Assembly (NCBI GenBank): GCA_946479745.1
Contig: CAMLGZ010000011.1
Span: forward strand, 40,173-104,172
From: an uncultured Pseudoxanthomonas sp.
GTDB lineage: Bacteria > Pseudomonadota > Gammaproteobacteria > Xanthomonadales > Xanthomonadaceae
Length of the DNA stretch: 64,000 nt
Reading direction: 5' to 3'
Under the pieces are notes generated by a model, which was given only the letters and a program-made list of their open reading frames with translations, made no database searches and was not told where the DNA came from. Positions within the stretch are counted from its first letter, which is position 1. Every line of letters starts with the position of its first letter. Positions 10,501 to 18,249 of the stretch are shown here, in pieces. A program made the translations under genes and the position numbers.

Positions 10501-12551
10501 ACGACCTGCACCACGAAGTTCAGCGTGGCGCTGCCGCCCACCGGAATGTTCACCGCATTGGTGTTGGTGCAGTTGCTTGCGGCGCAGGTGAAGTTGTTGC
10601 CCGCGGCTACTACCGTGGTGTTGGCCGGCAGGGTTTCCACCGCATCGCCCGCGAACAGGGTCGCGGCGAGGCTGCCGCCGACATGCGTCACTTCGATCTG
10701 ATAGGTGAGCGTGTCACCAGCGGCAACCGCCGCGCCCGCCACGTAGGCCGAACCGTTCACCTGGGCCAGGGTTTTTTCGACCTGCAGCTGCGCCGGCGTG
10801 GGGGCGGCTGGGAAAGAACACGAAGCAAGGTCGCGGGCCTGGTTGGCGAAGGTCGTCGTTACCGGCGACAGCGTGCCGGCGCCCAGATCGATGCGGTAAT
10901 AACTGCTGGGCGCCGTATTGGTGGCGACATACAGCAGACCGTCGTTGCCGTAAGCCACGCCCGCCCATTGCAGGGTGCTGGGCGCGCCGTTGAGCAACGG
11001 ACGCTGTTGCCGGGTGGCCGATACCGTGGTCGAACTGAAATCGAGCCTGTAAAGATCCACGCCAGCGGTCAGCCAGCCATTGCCCGCGTTGTCGAACGCA
11101 ATATCGCCCGAACTGGCGTTGGTGGGCTGGAAATCGTAGGTCAGGGTGCCGTACGACGTCAGCGAGTAGTTGAAGGTGCCCGAAGGCGTGACACGCCAGA
11201 CCGCGGGATTGGTTCCACTGCCGGCCACCAGATAGCCCACACCCGCTTGCGTCATGCCCGCACGCGGAAAATCGGGCGCGGTGATAGGACCTGCGGCGAT
11301 GTACCAACCGCCATTGGCCGCGTCATAAGCGTACAGCGTGGCCTGAGTGCCGACATAGCTTACGAACAGAAGCCGGTTCCGTACCGGATCCACCATCATC
11401 GCGTTGAGGTTGGGAGCGACATTCAGGGTCAGCTCGGGCACCAGCACATCGGGCGCGCCGCTGCCGACCGTGTAGCGATAGAACTCGCCGCGGCCGGCGA
11501 CCTGGGTGATGTTGAAAACCGAATCGACCGCGCAGAAGTTGACGCTGGCCACCAGCGTGGTGAGCGTGGCGTCCGGCGGGCTGGTCACTACGATTCCGCC
11601 GCTGGTCGAACCGGTAGCGGTCGCACTGTTGCTCACAGATCTGGTGGCAGCTTCCCCGGCGGTGATCGTATGCACGCCCGTGCAAGTGGTCGTGTTGCCG
11701 GGTGCGGCAGGAGTCAGCGTGGTGCTGCCGCAGGTAGCCGGCGCATCCAGCTGCGTATCGACCACCGCAATTCCATTCAACGTCACCGCGCCGGTGTTGG
11801 TGATCACGAAGGTGTAGGCGATGGTGCTGCCCGCGCTGCTGCCGGAAGGAGTGCCGGCGGTCTTGTCGATAGTCAGCGAGGCTGCGGGCACGCTGGGCGG
11901 ATTCACGCACGTGGCGTTGTCGCTGGTGTCCGTCTCCTGCCCGGTGGGCAGCGACGCGTTGTTGTACAGACCGCTACCCGGCGTGGGCGTGGCGGCGCAA
12001 GTCGTGGGGGGGGAAGTATTGGTGTAGACGTAGGTGATGCTGACGTTGAAGGTGTGGGTGACACCCGCACCGATCGCTATGTTGGTTCCGGTCAGCTGGT
12101 TAGGACCATCGATCGTGGACGAGCCACCGGCGGGAGCGCCGGCACCGGAAGTAGTCCAGGCGATGCCTGTGATGTTGGTGTTGGCGGGAAAAATCGGGGT
12201 ATCGGTCAATGCACCGTAAGCACCGGCCGCAGTGCCGGAATTGGTTACCGTGATCGTGTAGGAAACCGTGTAGACGCCCAGAGCGTCCGGCCCCGTCACT
12301 CCAATGGCGGACTTGGCGACGTTGATCAGCGGCTCGACGACATCGTCGGTATCGCTCGCGCTGCGCACGCAGGTCGGATTGGTCGCCGCATCGGCGCAGC
12401 TGACGCCGCTGGGCGGCGTGACCGTGGCCGTGTTGGTAACTGTCTGCGCCCAAGCCGGAGTAGCGCCAAGAAGCGCGCCAGCAAGCGTGAACACACACAA
12501 AGTGAACGAGCGCCGGAAACCAAGCGCATTGCAACGAGACGCGTCAGCCAC
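4509..12551 (-). CDS. Giant DUF11-repeat protein with C-terminal OmpA domains
   Basis: The product has 2,680 residues and is the first gene of a three-gene surface operon. It has a signal peptide (cleavage after TPAWAQ, residue 36), two DUF11-like domains, and a six-bladed-propeller-like segment at about residues 340-590. Nine tandem Ig-like repeats follow at about 720-1640, then three related 120-residue repeats, a last DUF11 domain near 2100, and a carboxypeptidase-regulatory-like fold near 2400. Two OmpA-like domains occupy the final 200 residues. The second has GHADPRGSDAYN and MRRAKAV, which fit peptidoglycan binding; the first is degenerate. The start is GTG, chosen because AGGGGA lies 5 bases upstream and the nearby ATG is followed by a stop. 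It probably spans or stalks from the outer membrane while held to peptidoglycan; adhesion is inferred. Confidence 0.88.
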   Translation of the reverse strand: MADASRCNALGFRRSFTLCVFTLAGALLGATPAWAQTVTNTATVTPPSGVSCADAATNPTCVRSASDTDDVVEPLINVAKSAIGVTGPDALGVYTVSYTITVTNSGTAAGAYGALTDTPIFPANTNITGIAWTTSGAGAPAGGSSTIDGPNQLTGTNIAIGAGVTHTFNVSITYVYTNTSPPTTCAATPTPGSGLYNNASLPTGQETDTSDNATCVNPPSVPAASLTIDKTAGTPSGSSAGSTIAYTFVITNTGAVTLNGIAVVDTQLDAPATCGSTTLTPAAPGNTTTCTGVHTITAGEAATRSVSNSATATGSTSGGIVVTSPPDATLTTLVASVNFCAVDSVFNITQVAGRGEFYRYTVGSGAPDVLVPELTLNVAPNLNAMMVDPVRNRLLFVSYVGTQATLYAYDAANGGWYIAAGPITAPDFPRAGMTQAGVGYLVAGSGTNPAVWRVTPSGTFNYSLTSYGTLTYDFQPTNASSGDIAFDNAGNGWLTAGVDLYRLDFSSTTVSATRQQRPLLNGAPSTLQWAGVAYGNDGLLYVATNTAPSSYYRIDLGAGTLSPVTTTFANQARDLASCSFPAAPTPAQLQVEKTLAQVNGSAYVAGAAVAAGDTLTYQIEVTHVGGSLAATLFAGDAVETLPANTTVVAAGNNFTCAASNCTNTNAVNIPVGGSATLNFVVQVVTPFPTGATASIVNAVAVDGVNCAAVGNDCNETTPVGLPALTIAKSAGTATTALGTSPTLTDAGDTIAYSFLVTNAGNTPLTAVLVNDAQLDAAATCPATTLAVGANMTCTGTHTITQAEVNAGAVNNSATATGTPPSGPPVTSPPSTTTTPITTTSTLTIAKSAGTPTTAQGVSPTLTDAGDTIAYSFLVTNTGNTPLTAVLVNDAQLDAVATCPATTLAVGANMTCTGMHTITQAEVNNGAVNNSATATGTPPSGPPVTSPPSTTTTPITTTSTLTIAKTAGTATTALGASPTLTDAGDTIAYSFLVANTGNTPLTAVLVNDTQLDAAASCPATTLAVGADMTCTGTHTITQAEVDAGTVNNSATVTGTPPVGPPVTSPPSTTTTPITTTPTLTIAKTAGTATMAQGTSPTLTDAGDTIAYSFLVTNTGNVTLTGIVVNDAMLDAPAVCDATTLLPGAIATCTGTHTITQAEVNNGAVNNSATATGTPPVGPPVTSPPSTTTTTITTAPALTLVKTAGTLSGNSAGSTLGYTFVVTNTGNVTLSGIVINDAQLDAPAVCDATTLLPGAIATCTGTHTVVQAEVNAGAVNNSATATGTPPSGPPVTSPPSTTTTPITTAPALTIVKTAGTPSGNSAGNTLGYTFVVTNTGNVTLTGIVVTDAMLDAPAVCDVTTLLPNAIANCTGMHTITQAEVNNGAVNNSATATGTPPVGPPVTSPPSITTTPITAAPALTIVKTAGIPSGNSAGSTIGYTFVVTNTGNVTLSSIVINDAQLDAPAVCDVTTLLPSAIANCTGTHTITQAEVNNGAVNNSATATGTPPVGPPVTSPPSITTTPIASSPALTIAKTAGAPSGNTAGSTVGYTFVATNTGNVTLTGIVINDALLDAPAVCDVTTLLPNAIATCTGTHTITQAEVNNGAVNNSATVTGTPPVGPPVTSPPSTTTTPIAANPALSLLKTAGAPSGNIAGSTIGYAFVATNTGNVTLSAIVIDDALLDAPAVCDATTLLPGAIATCTGIHTITQAEVAAGVVNNTATATGTPPSGPAVPSNASTTSTPLLAVTVSKTSNPPSGDTVQPGDTISYTLAVVVANTATTSTLTLTDTLSGDQTLTGPLPANCASGAGGLVCTLAAGTVPGNYSFTYTTTVDADATGRLGNNVVPTGTDNPTCTNCSTEHPIAASVVTVAKTSNPASGTEVAPGDSVAYTLTVTVANSITTDAVTLTDTISGDQVLAGALPAGCAASGSGLVCTLAAGALPGSYSFAYSTRVAADATGTLGNVVVPSGGDGPTCVSCSTSHEVVATAITVSKTSNPASGTSVSAGDTLAYTLTVTVANSVTTDAVTLTDTISGDQTLAGALPAGCTASATGLLCTLPAGMLPGTYTFAYTTLVDTDATGTVGNVVVPTGGDSPTCALACSTEHPVLSDYQLRILKTVAVREVKIGDLVRYTLSVENVGNGRLINGSIVDTPPLGFSYVEGSLSVTDGDNQATAVGQSPLRFEGLDIEPGQTATLMYAMRVGAGVRPGVQRNQAQAYTQTGSAISNTSTAAVTLVADALVDDSLLIGTVFDDRDGDTWQDSAALSDVRVQGGFAPGAYVANSTTVDRGAGAQPEADASSPLLHGIEVGAISARQSIADPVEHHQVVIRQRLTQPTFTNDFVLTSAQGVTVRMDTAGNTTVEKSGEAAKGLNAAEPKVKRRISQGEGGYVVDYVISNLGIDERGIPGVRIASVEGLLIETDQFGRYHLEGIAGGDSGRGRNFILKVDPSTLPAGTAFTTDNPLVRRITPGLPVRFDFGVKLPVEEIQGGEQPVELELGEVVFAPGSAKLRDEYLPVIEQIAAKVAEYRGGEVLISANGDTESLAFDRANAVKNALVSHVPADVAKALTVSVRTELDDPSSLVVGIAEGGPLLGTVLFDTDQSTVKPQFLPILDKVAAYLDEKGGGAIAIVGHADPRGSDAYNVALGMRRAKAVYEAVAAKLSPEVRAKVRVESSNDPAAPAGTGK
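7325..10390 (-). repeat. Nine tandem coding repeats (354-bp and 330-bp units)
   Basis: This is the repeat core of the DUF11-OmpA gene. Four units of about 354 bp (118 residues, carrying a TLTDAGDTIAYSF block) are followed by five units of about 330 bp (110 residues, carrying SAGSTIGYTFV). Each ends with a variant of VNNSATATGTPP and TSPPSTTTTPI. Neighbouring units are nearly identical over long stretches at the DNA level. Such arrays tend to change copy number by recombination and to collapse in short-read assemblies. Confidence 0.9.
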
Positions 12552-12733
12552 GTGAATCCCCTAATCCATTGCGTTGCGATCACGAGCTGCCGGACACCGA
12601 AGCGCCGCCCACCCCGAGATCAACCCCCTACGGCTGCCCTGTTTTGCCCCCGATCGGCCAAGGCCCGGACTGGTGATGCGGGGCATCGCCTGTCGGCACG
12701 GCATGGGAGCTGCACAAGTCAGCGCTGGTGTTT

Positions 12734-12763
12734 ATGGTAGTTGGGTCACAGTTTTGCTGTTAA
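12734..12763 (-). promoter_or_regulatory. Candidate promoter of the surface-protein operon
   Basis: On the minus strand a TTAACA box (12758-12763) is separated by 18 bases from TACCAT (12734-12739), a fair match to sigma-70 boxes. It lies about 180 bases before the GTG of the DUF11-OmpA gene, and no other gene intervenes. The match is imperfect, so this is only a candidate. Confidence 0.3.
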
Positions 12764-12782
12764 CCGACTCACAGATGAAAAG

Positions 12783-12797
12783 TGACGCGCCGCGTCA
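12783..12797. promoter_or_regulatory. Perfect 7-1-7 dyad upstream of the surface operon
   Basis: TGACGCG, one base, CGCGTCA forms an exact palindrome. It lies 20 bases upstream of the candidate -35 box, where an activator or repressor would bind. No regulator gene is next to it, so the cognate protein is unknown. Confidence 0.35.
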
Positions 12798-13116
12798 TTA
12801 GTTGAGACGATTGAGCACATCCCTCGCCGCGGCAACAGTCCGGCGACCACCCATGAAAACGTTATCTGGCAAGGGTTTTGAGTAGTCAGCCCTGTAAATA
12901 TTTCACACAAATATTGACTCGGCCTGCTATTTTGTTATTAGTTTCACAATAGACTATCGGCATATTTCGGCCGACAAACGGAGGGCGCAATTTGCCTCTG
13001 AAACGCATGTCAGCCGCCCGCGCCCGCAATGGGAGTATCGGCGTCAGTGGTGGAAGGCCGAGGCGACCCTGGTCCTGGCGAATAGGCTGGTGTCCCAGCG
13101 ACGGCAATACCGGCCA

Positions 13117-13250
13117 GGACCTTCTGCTGACACCCAGATTGAATGAGCGGCCATACCGGTAGTGGTAGCCCTGCGGCCACAACGGGTTGCCGTTGATGCT
13201 GCAAACCTGCTCGTCGTCCAGGACAGGTACGCGGCGAGCCACGGGCTTCG
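13117..13250 (-). pseudogene. Eroded C-terminus of a TonB-dependent receptor
   Basis: The minus strand encodes VLDDEQVCSINGNPLWPQGY followed by RYGRSFNLGVS. This matches the last 35 residues of the intact receptor encoded at 15376-18249 (LLDDEQTYSINGNPLLSQGY, then RYGRSVNLGVS). DNA identity is evident over about 95 bases (13131-13225). The upstream part of the receptor is gone and the terminal YRF is replaced by frame drift. It is best explained as the relic of a second receptor that once sat downstream of the GH27 gene. Confidence 0.75.
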
Positions 13251-13435
13251 CTTCGCCACCGCCGATCTGCCGCCGCGTTGCTGGATGATCCGGCTATGCC
13301 GATTGCAAACCGAACCGGATTTCATTTCTCAATCCCGGTTTGTCGCAATGCGCATGAATTTCTCCGCGGTCCATTCGAACCCATTGCGCAGATTGCGAAC
13401 TCGCACGATGGCCGACCCTTGGCGACGTACTGCCG

Positions 13436-15280
13436 TCAGTCGAGCTGCGCGCTGCCCCATGCCGTCACCAGGGAACGCTCCTCGCTGTTGCCGCCTTCAG
13501 CGGTCAGCTCAAGGATATCCACACCCGATACTGCCACCTCGATAGCGACCGGCGCTGCGCCGCGCTTCAACGGTGTACTTTCGAACAGCAGCTTGCGGTC
13601 TCCATAGACGCGAAACACCACCTTGCCGCTGGCATCGACCGAACTGTCGTCGACGCCCGCCAGCGCCATGAAGCGGGTGAACTGGCGCTGCGCTAGGATC
13701 TCCAGCCTCGAGTTCGCCTGGATGCCGATGCCGTAAGCCTGCGGCTGTCCCGCCAGGGTGATGGTCCTGCCTTGCGGTGTGAGGTCGGCACGTGGACCAC
13801 CGGAGGCCGCGGTCACGTCCGGATTGACCGTGCGGGTGCCGTCGACGGCGGCGTTGATGCGTCCGGTCATCTCGCTCAGGAAAACGCCTTTGCCCGCCAG
13901 TGGTTTACCGGTGAGTTTGAGCATGCGCGTTTCGCGCGGAGCGACAGACACCCGCAGGGCGTCCACCGCTGGCGCAAGATCGCCGTGCGCCCATAAATCG
14001 CGCACGCCGGCACGGCTCCCTGGCTTCAGTTTCAACTGCTGCCAGGTCACCAAGACTTCGGATTTTTTCGTGCCGCGGTTGAAAACGGCCACGGCCCGTT
14101 CTCCGCTTCCGGCCAGGGTTTTCACCAGCACCTGCACCTTGCCATCGTCATGCACGATCGTGCCCTGGTTGCCTGCCCGATCCTGATCGACCGCGATCAC
14201 TTCCTGGTTGAGCAGGATTTCGAGAATCGGTTGCGGCGCCTTGTTCAGATCGAAGCCCATCAGCAGCGGCGCCGACAGGATCGACCACAGCGAGAAATGC
14301 GTCTTCGCCTCGGTCAGATGATTGCCGTCGAACTCGCCCAGGCCAATGGCCAGCATGTCCGGATCGTTCCAGCGTCCTGGGCCCGCGTACATTTCACGTT
14401 TGGCGGCGCTGTCGAAGTTGTGCAGCAGGCTTTCCCACGTCGGTTCGATGTCGGCGCTGGTACGCCACAGATTGCCGTGCATGCCGCCCCAGCGGCGCGA
14501 ATCGGCCTCGCCCCATACACAGATGGCCAGTACCGCGTCGGCGCCCGGATCGAGTTCCTTCAACAGCCTACCGATCCGGGCATAGCGCGTTTCCACGCCG
14601 TCCAGGTCGGAGCTGTCGGGTTGCCCGCGGGTGAACTGCGGCTTGAATTCCTGGTACTGCCCGGCGACCACGGTTGCGTTGTCGCGCCCGTAGTCGGCAA
14701 GTCCGCAAGCGTCCACTTTCACGTAGTCGAAGCCCCACTCCTGGAAGTACAGGCGCAGGTCCTGGTATTCGTAGCCGTCGAGTCCGATCTCGCGTTCCAG
14801 CACTGTCCCTTCCGGCAGGTTGGGACTCTGCGGATCCCAGCGCTGCGAGCAACTGCTCTTGCCCGAATCGGTATAGATGCCCGCCTTGAAACCCATCGCG
14901 TGCAGTCGGTCGGTCAGCGGACGGAAGCTGGTCTGGCCGTCGGTGCCGATGGCGGCGCTGGGAAAGATCGAAGTGCGGATGATCATCCGTCCATCGTCGC
15001 CGCGTTTCAGCCACCAGCCATCGTCGAGGTTGATGTAGCGGTAGCCGGCGGCGGCCAGACCGGAGCGCTTGATCTTGTCGGCGTTGGCCATGATCTTGCC
15101 CTCGTCCACTTCGGTACGGAAGGCGTTCCAGGGATTCCATCCCATCGGCGGAGTAGCCGCGGCCTCACCGCCGTACACGGAGAACTTGCCGCTGGGTTCG
15201 AGTTCGGCGGTTTGCGCGTGGGCGGCGAACGACGCGGAGATCGCGGCGATCATGACTGCGGACTGCACCATTCGGAACAT
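13436..15280 (-). CDS. GH27 alpha-galactosidase / alpha-N-acetylgalactosaminidase with NPCBM domain
   Basis: The secreted product has 614 residues (signal peptide ending SFAAHAQ near residue 23). The GH27 barrel begins at PPMGWNPWNAF. YVKVDACG holds the candidate nucleophile (Asp about 190) and WRTSADIEP the acid/base Asp (about 277). A Greek-key sandwich follows, and the last 110-150 residues form an NPCBM-type carbohydrate-binding module (ITLAGQPQAYGIGIQANSRL). I moved the start to the ATG with AGAGGT upstream; the longer frame begins at a TTG inside a terminator. GH27 enzymes cleave terminal alpha-galactose or alpha-GalNAc. The aga-type genes nearby favour GalNAc, which is inference. It lies 95 bases downstream of the TonB receptor, behind a terminator. 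Confidence 0.9.
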   Translation of the reverse strand: MFRMVQSAVMIAAISASFAAHAQTAELEPSGKFSVYGGEAAATPPMGWNPWNAFRTEVDEGKIMANADKIKRSGLAAAGYRYINLDDGWWLKRGDDGRMIIRTSIFPSAAIGTDGQTSFRPLTDRLHAMGFKAGIYTDSGKSSCSQRWDPQSPNLPEGTVLEREIGLDGYEYQDLRLYFQEWGFDYVKVDACGLADYGRDNATVVAGQYQEFKPQFTRGQPDSSDLDGVETRYARIGRLLKELDPGADAVLAICVWGEADSRRWGGMHGNLWRTSADIEPTWESLLHNFDSAAKREMYAGPGRWNDPDMLAIGLGEFDGNHLTEAKTHFSLWSILSAPLLMGFDLNKAPQPILEILLNQEVIAVDQDRAGNQGTIVHDDGKVQVLVKTLAGSGERAVAVFNRGTKKSEVLVTWQQLKLKPGSRAGVRDLWAHGDLAPAVDALRVSVAPRETRMLKLTGKPLAGKGVFLSEMTGRINAAVDGTRTVNPDVTAASGGPRADLTPQGRTITLAGQPQAYGIGIQANSRLEILAQRQFTRFMALAGVDDSSVDASGKVVFRVYGDRKLLFESTPLKRGAAPVAIEVAVSGVDILELTAEGGNSEERSLVTAWGSAQLD

Positions 15281-15305
15281 TTTCTGACCTCTGTAGGAAT
15301 CCGGC

Positions 15306-15338
15306 AAAAAAATAAAGGCTCCCTTCGCAGGGAGCCTT
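15306..15338 (-). terminator. Intrinsic terminator between TonB receptor and GH27 gene
   Basis: On the minus strand AAGGCTCCC, a six-base loop and GGGAGCCTT form a perfect 9-bp stem, then TA and seven T. It follows the receptor stop codon and ends about 26 bases before the GH27 ATG. Read-through would therefore set how much GH27 mRNA is made from the receptor promoter. Confidence 0.88.
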
Positions 15339-15375
15339 CATCTTGCTGCGCCGGGCGGCCAACTTCGACTGCGGC

Positions 15376-18249
15376 CTAGAACCGGTAGCTGACCCCCAGG
15401 TTGACCGAACGGCCGTAGCGGTAATAACCCTGCGACAGCAGCGGATTGCCGTTGATGCTGTAGGTCTGTTCGTCGTCCAGCAGGTTCTGCCCTTCCAGAC
15501 TGACGCTGAACCGGTCGTTGAACTTGTACGACACATGCGCAGTAAGCCAGGTGATGGCGTCGGCCTGTTCGTTGTAGCCGGCGCCCAGCACGTTGATGGC
15601 GGTGACGAAGCCGTCGGTATGGTCCGCATTGGCGCCCAGCGACCACTTGCCTTTTTCGTACATCAGGCCCAGCGAGTAAGTGGCCGGCGCAATGCCTTCC
15701 AGCGGCCGCTTCTCATCGCCCACCCAGCTGTTGGACCAGTTGCGGGTGTACTGCGCGCGCACGCCGAAGCCGTTGTCCCAGAAATGCTGCAGGCCGAATT
15801 CCAGTCCATGCACCTTGGCGTAGTCGCCGTTGATGGGGCGCATCACGTTGAACAGGGTCGGCCCGGTGGTGATCGGGACGCCGTTGGCGTCGACGATGGG
15901 CCCGACGCCGATGTCCTGGCCCGGCTCCCAGCTGGTGGTGATCTGATTCTCGATGCGCTTGTAGAACGCGGCGATGTTGATGATGGACTGCTCGGAGAAA
16001 TACCACTCCAGCGAAACGTCGCCCTGCTTGGCGCTGTACGGTTTCAGATTGGCGTTGCCGCCGTAGATCTGGGTGAACTCGCCCCACGACACGCTGGCGG
16101 TGGTGTTGGTCGGCGCCAGCTTGTCCACCGGCGGGCGCGCCATGGTCTTGGCCGCGCCCACGCGCAGTTGCAGGTCGTCGGTGAAGCGCCAGATGAAGTT
16201 GGCCGACGGCAGTGCGAAGGTGTAGTCGGAGTCCTGCACGATCGGCGTGGGCTCTGCGTAGTCGGCGGTGTAGTTGAATGCGCCGTTCTCGGTGATGCTC
16301 AGGATCTCTGCGTCCCAGGCCTGCGCGTGGGTGCGGGTCTTGACCAGCCGCACGCCCACATCGCCGCTCCAACGGTCGCCCGAGAAATCCGCCTGCACGT
16401 AGAAGGCGTTGGTGTCTTCGCTGACGCGATAGCTTTCCAGCGGATTCCACGCCGGCGCGGCATTGGCGAAATCGTAGGCGCTGCCGTCGGGACGCAGGTG
16501 GCCGTTGTAAGCCTCCAACTGGGCCAAGTAGTTTGGCACGTCGAAACCCAGGAAGCTGCGCGGAAAGCTGCTGCCCACGCCGTCCATGAAGTGCGGGAAA
16601 TGCAGCGTGCTGGAGATCACTCCGTTGCCCAGTTCGCCCACATTGATGGCGTTGTCGCCGGAATAATAATCGGCGCCGCCATTGAGGGTGTTGTTGATCA
16701 GGTCGCGCGACTTGCTGCGCTCGGTGCGGGTGACGCCGAAGTGCAGATCATCCAGGTTCCATTTGCCCACGAACAGCTTGCCGGCCACGCTGCCGCCGGT
16801 GATCTTGTCCTGGATGTTGTCGCCGCGCAGCTCCATGTAATGGGTGTTGAAATCCGAACCGCCGAACTCGCCGTTGGCCAGGCCGGTGATCAGGTCGCGG
16901 CCGTCGTCGAAGGTCACCGCCACGTTGGGCACCGCGTTCGGCCCCAGGGTGATGCGGGCGGTGTTGGGCTGGTTCATGCGCAACACCACGTAGGTGTCCT
17001 GGCCGCCGGAATAGCGTTTGGAAGTGGAGCGGTAGAAATCCCCGGTAAGGGTCAGATCGTCGGTGGCTTTCCACTCGCCGTTGACGCCGTACAGATCGGT
17101 GTCGACCACGCGGTGCTCGGTCTGGTTGAGCAATTCCGGATTGAGCCGCAGCTCGGGATCCGTGTTATCCATGGTAAAGCCGGTGACGATGCCGTTCTGC
17201 ACTTCGATGTCGGACCAGCGCCCCGGCGCGAACAGCGGATAGTAGGATTGCTGGTAGGAAACCTGCGGCGAATCCAGGCGCGTCTTAAGACCATCGACCA
17301 CGATGCGCACATTGTCGCTGGGGCGCCACTCGAGCTTGGCCGAGAATGCTTTGCGCTTCTTCTCTTCCAGGATGGAACCGACCCGGAACTGGCCCGGCGC
17401 GATCAGGCCCTCTTCGTCCGCATCCAGCTCGCCGTCGCCGTCCAGATCGATATTGCCGCCCCATGCATTGCCGAACCAGGAGGCATCGCTGGGGTCGGGA
17501 TTGCGGGTCCAGCCGCCGTCGTTGCCGGCGATATCGGTGCGGTCCTTGCGTTTGGCGTAGACCACGCCCAGCAGCAGGCCGAAGGTGTTGTCGGCGAAGG
17601 TGTTGCTGTAGGCGGCGGAAAATTTCTGTCCATCCAGTTCCGACATCTGGTTGCGGTCGCCCTCCAGGCGCACGATCGCATGTTGGCCGGGGTCGTCGAA
17701 AGGACTGGCCGAACGCAGGTTGATCAGGCCGCCGACGCCGCCTTCGGTCAGCGCGGCCTGCGCGCCCTTGATCACGTCGGCGCCGCTGATGACATCGGCC
17801 GGCAACACGTCGTAGGCGAAATCGCGGCCGGCGCCGTCGGTGGCCAGGATGCGGCCGTTGAAAGTGGTGAGTGTGTACTCCGGGCCCAGACCACGCACGC
17901 TGACCTTCTGGCCTTCGCCGCCGGCGGTGCGGGAGATGGCCACGCCGGTGATATGGCTGAGCGAATCGGCCACGTTGTCGTCGGGGAATTTACCCAGTTC
18001 CAATGCGGTGATCGAATCCTGCACGGTGCCGGATTCGCGCTTGAGTTCGACCGATCGCGCCAGGCTGCCGCGTACGCCGGTGACGACCACGGTTTCCAGC
18101 GTGTCGACTTCTTCGGCGCTGGGCGCCGCGTTTTGCTGCGCATCGGTGGCGCTGGCCGCACTGTCCTGCGCCAGGCCTACCTGGGGCATCAGCAAGGCCA
18201 GCGCGATGCCACAAAAGAGCGTGTTCCGATGCGGTTGAATAAGCTTCAC
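15376..18249 (-). CDS. TonB-dependent receptor (Xanthomonas-Caulobacter type), glycan uptake
   Basis: The product has 957 residues. A signal peptide (cleavage near QVGLAQ) is followed by the TonB box ETVVVTGVR and a plug domain with ISRTAGGEGQKVSVRGL and GGVGGLINLRS. A 22-strand barrel ends with VNLGVSYRF. This matches the large receptor class that imports oligosaccharides and other large ligands in Xanthomonas and Caulobacter. I chose a GTG start because AGGAGA lies 5 bases upstream; the longer frame starts in the leader. It is divergent from the DeoR-type regulator and shares its promoter region, and it precedes the GH27 gene. The likely ligand is an alpha-GalNAc or alpha-Gal containing glycan, inferred from context. 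Confidence 0.92.
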   Translation of the reverse strand: MKLIQPHRNTLFCGIALALLMPQVGLAQDSAASATDAQQNAAPSAEEVDTLETVVVTGVRGSLARSVELKRESGTVQDSITALELGKFPDDNVADSLSHITGVAISRTAGGEGQKVSVRGLGPEYTLTTFNGRILATDGAGRDFAYDVLPADVISGADVIKGAQAALTEGGVGGLINLRSASPFDDPGQHAIVRLEGDRNQMSELDGQKFSAAYSNTFADNTFGLLLGVVYAKRKDRTDIAGNDGGWTRNPDPSDASWFGNAWGGNIDLDGDGELDADEEGLIAPGQFRVGSILEEKKRKAFSAKLEWRPSDNVRIVVDGLKTRLDSPQVSYQQSYYPLFAPGRWSDIEVQNGIVTGFTMDNTDPELRLNPELLNQTEHRVVDTDLYGVNGEWKATDDLTLTGDFYRSTSKRYSGGQDTYVVLRMNQPNTARITLGPNAVPNVAVTFDDGRDLITGLANGEFGGSDFNTHYMELRGDNIQDKITGGSVAGKLFVGKWNLDDLHFGVTRTERSKSRDLINNTLNGGADYYSGDNAINVGELGNGVISSTLHFPHFMDGVGSSFPRSFLGFDVPNYLAQLEAYNGHLRPDGSAYDFANAAPAWNPLESYRVSEDTNAFYVQADFSGDRWSGDVGVRLVKTRTHAQAWDAEILSITENGAFNYTADYAEPTPIVQDSDYTFALPSANFIWRFTDDLQLRVGAAKTMARPPVDKLAPTNTTASVSWGEFTQIYGGNANLKPYSAKQGDVSLEWYFSEQSIINIAAFYKRIENQITTSWEPGQDIGVGPIVDANGVPITTGPTLFNVMRPINGDYAKVHGLEFGLQHFWDNGFGVRAQYTRNWSNSWVGDEKRPLEGIAPATYSLGLMYEKGKWSLGANADHTDGFVTAINVLGAGYNEQADAITWLTAHVSYKFNDRFSVSLEGQNLLDDEQTYSINGNPLLSQGYYRYGRSVNLGVSYRF

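Larger units (their letters stand above)
12552..13435. other. Long intergenic region with TonB-receptor debris
   Basis: These 884 bases separate the surface operon from the GH27 gene. The left third holds the likely promoter and a perfect dyad of the surface operon. The middle (about 12880-12960) is AT-rich with no gene I can support. The right part holds an eroded TonB-receptor C-terminus (listed separately). No complete gene with a ribosome site was found on either strand. Confidence 0.7.

Noticed and set aside
5286..12740. Two plus-strand open frames of over 1,200 codons opposite the DUF11 repeat gene
   Set aside because: They arise because the tandem repeats keep an antisense frame stop-free. 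The products are His/Arg/Gly-rich and lack any known domain.
12892..12907. A 16-base string (CTGTAAATATTTCACA) also present at 47392-47407, upstream of two minus-strand secreted-protein operons
   Set aside because: One 16-base match within 64 kb is expected by chance about half the time, and the flanks do not match.
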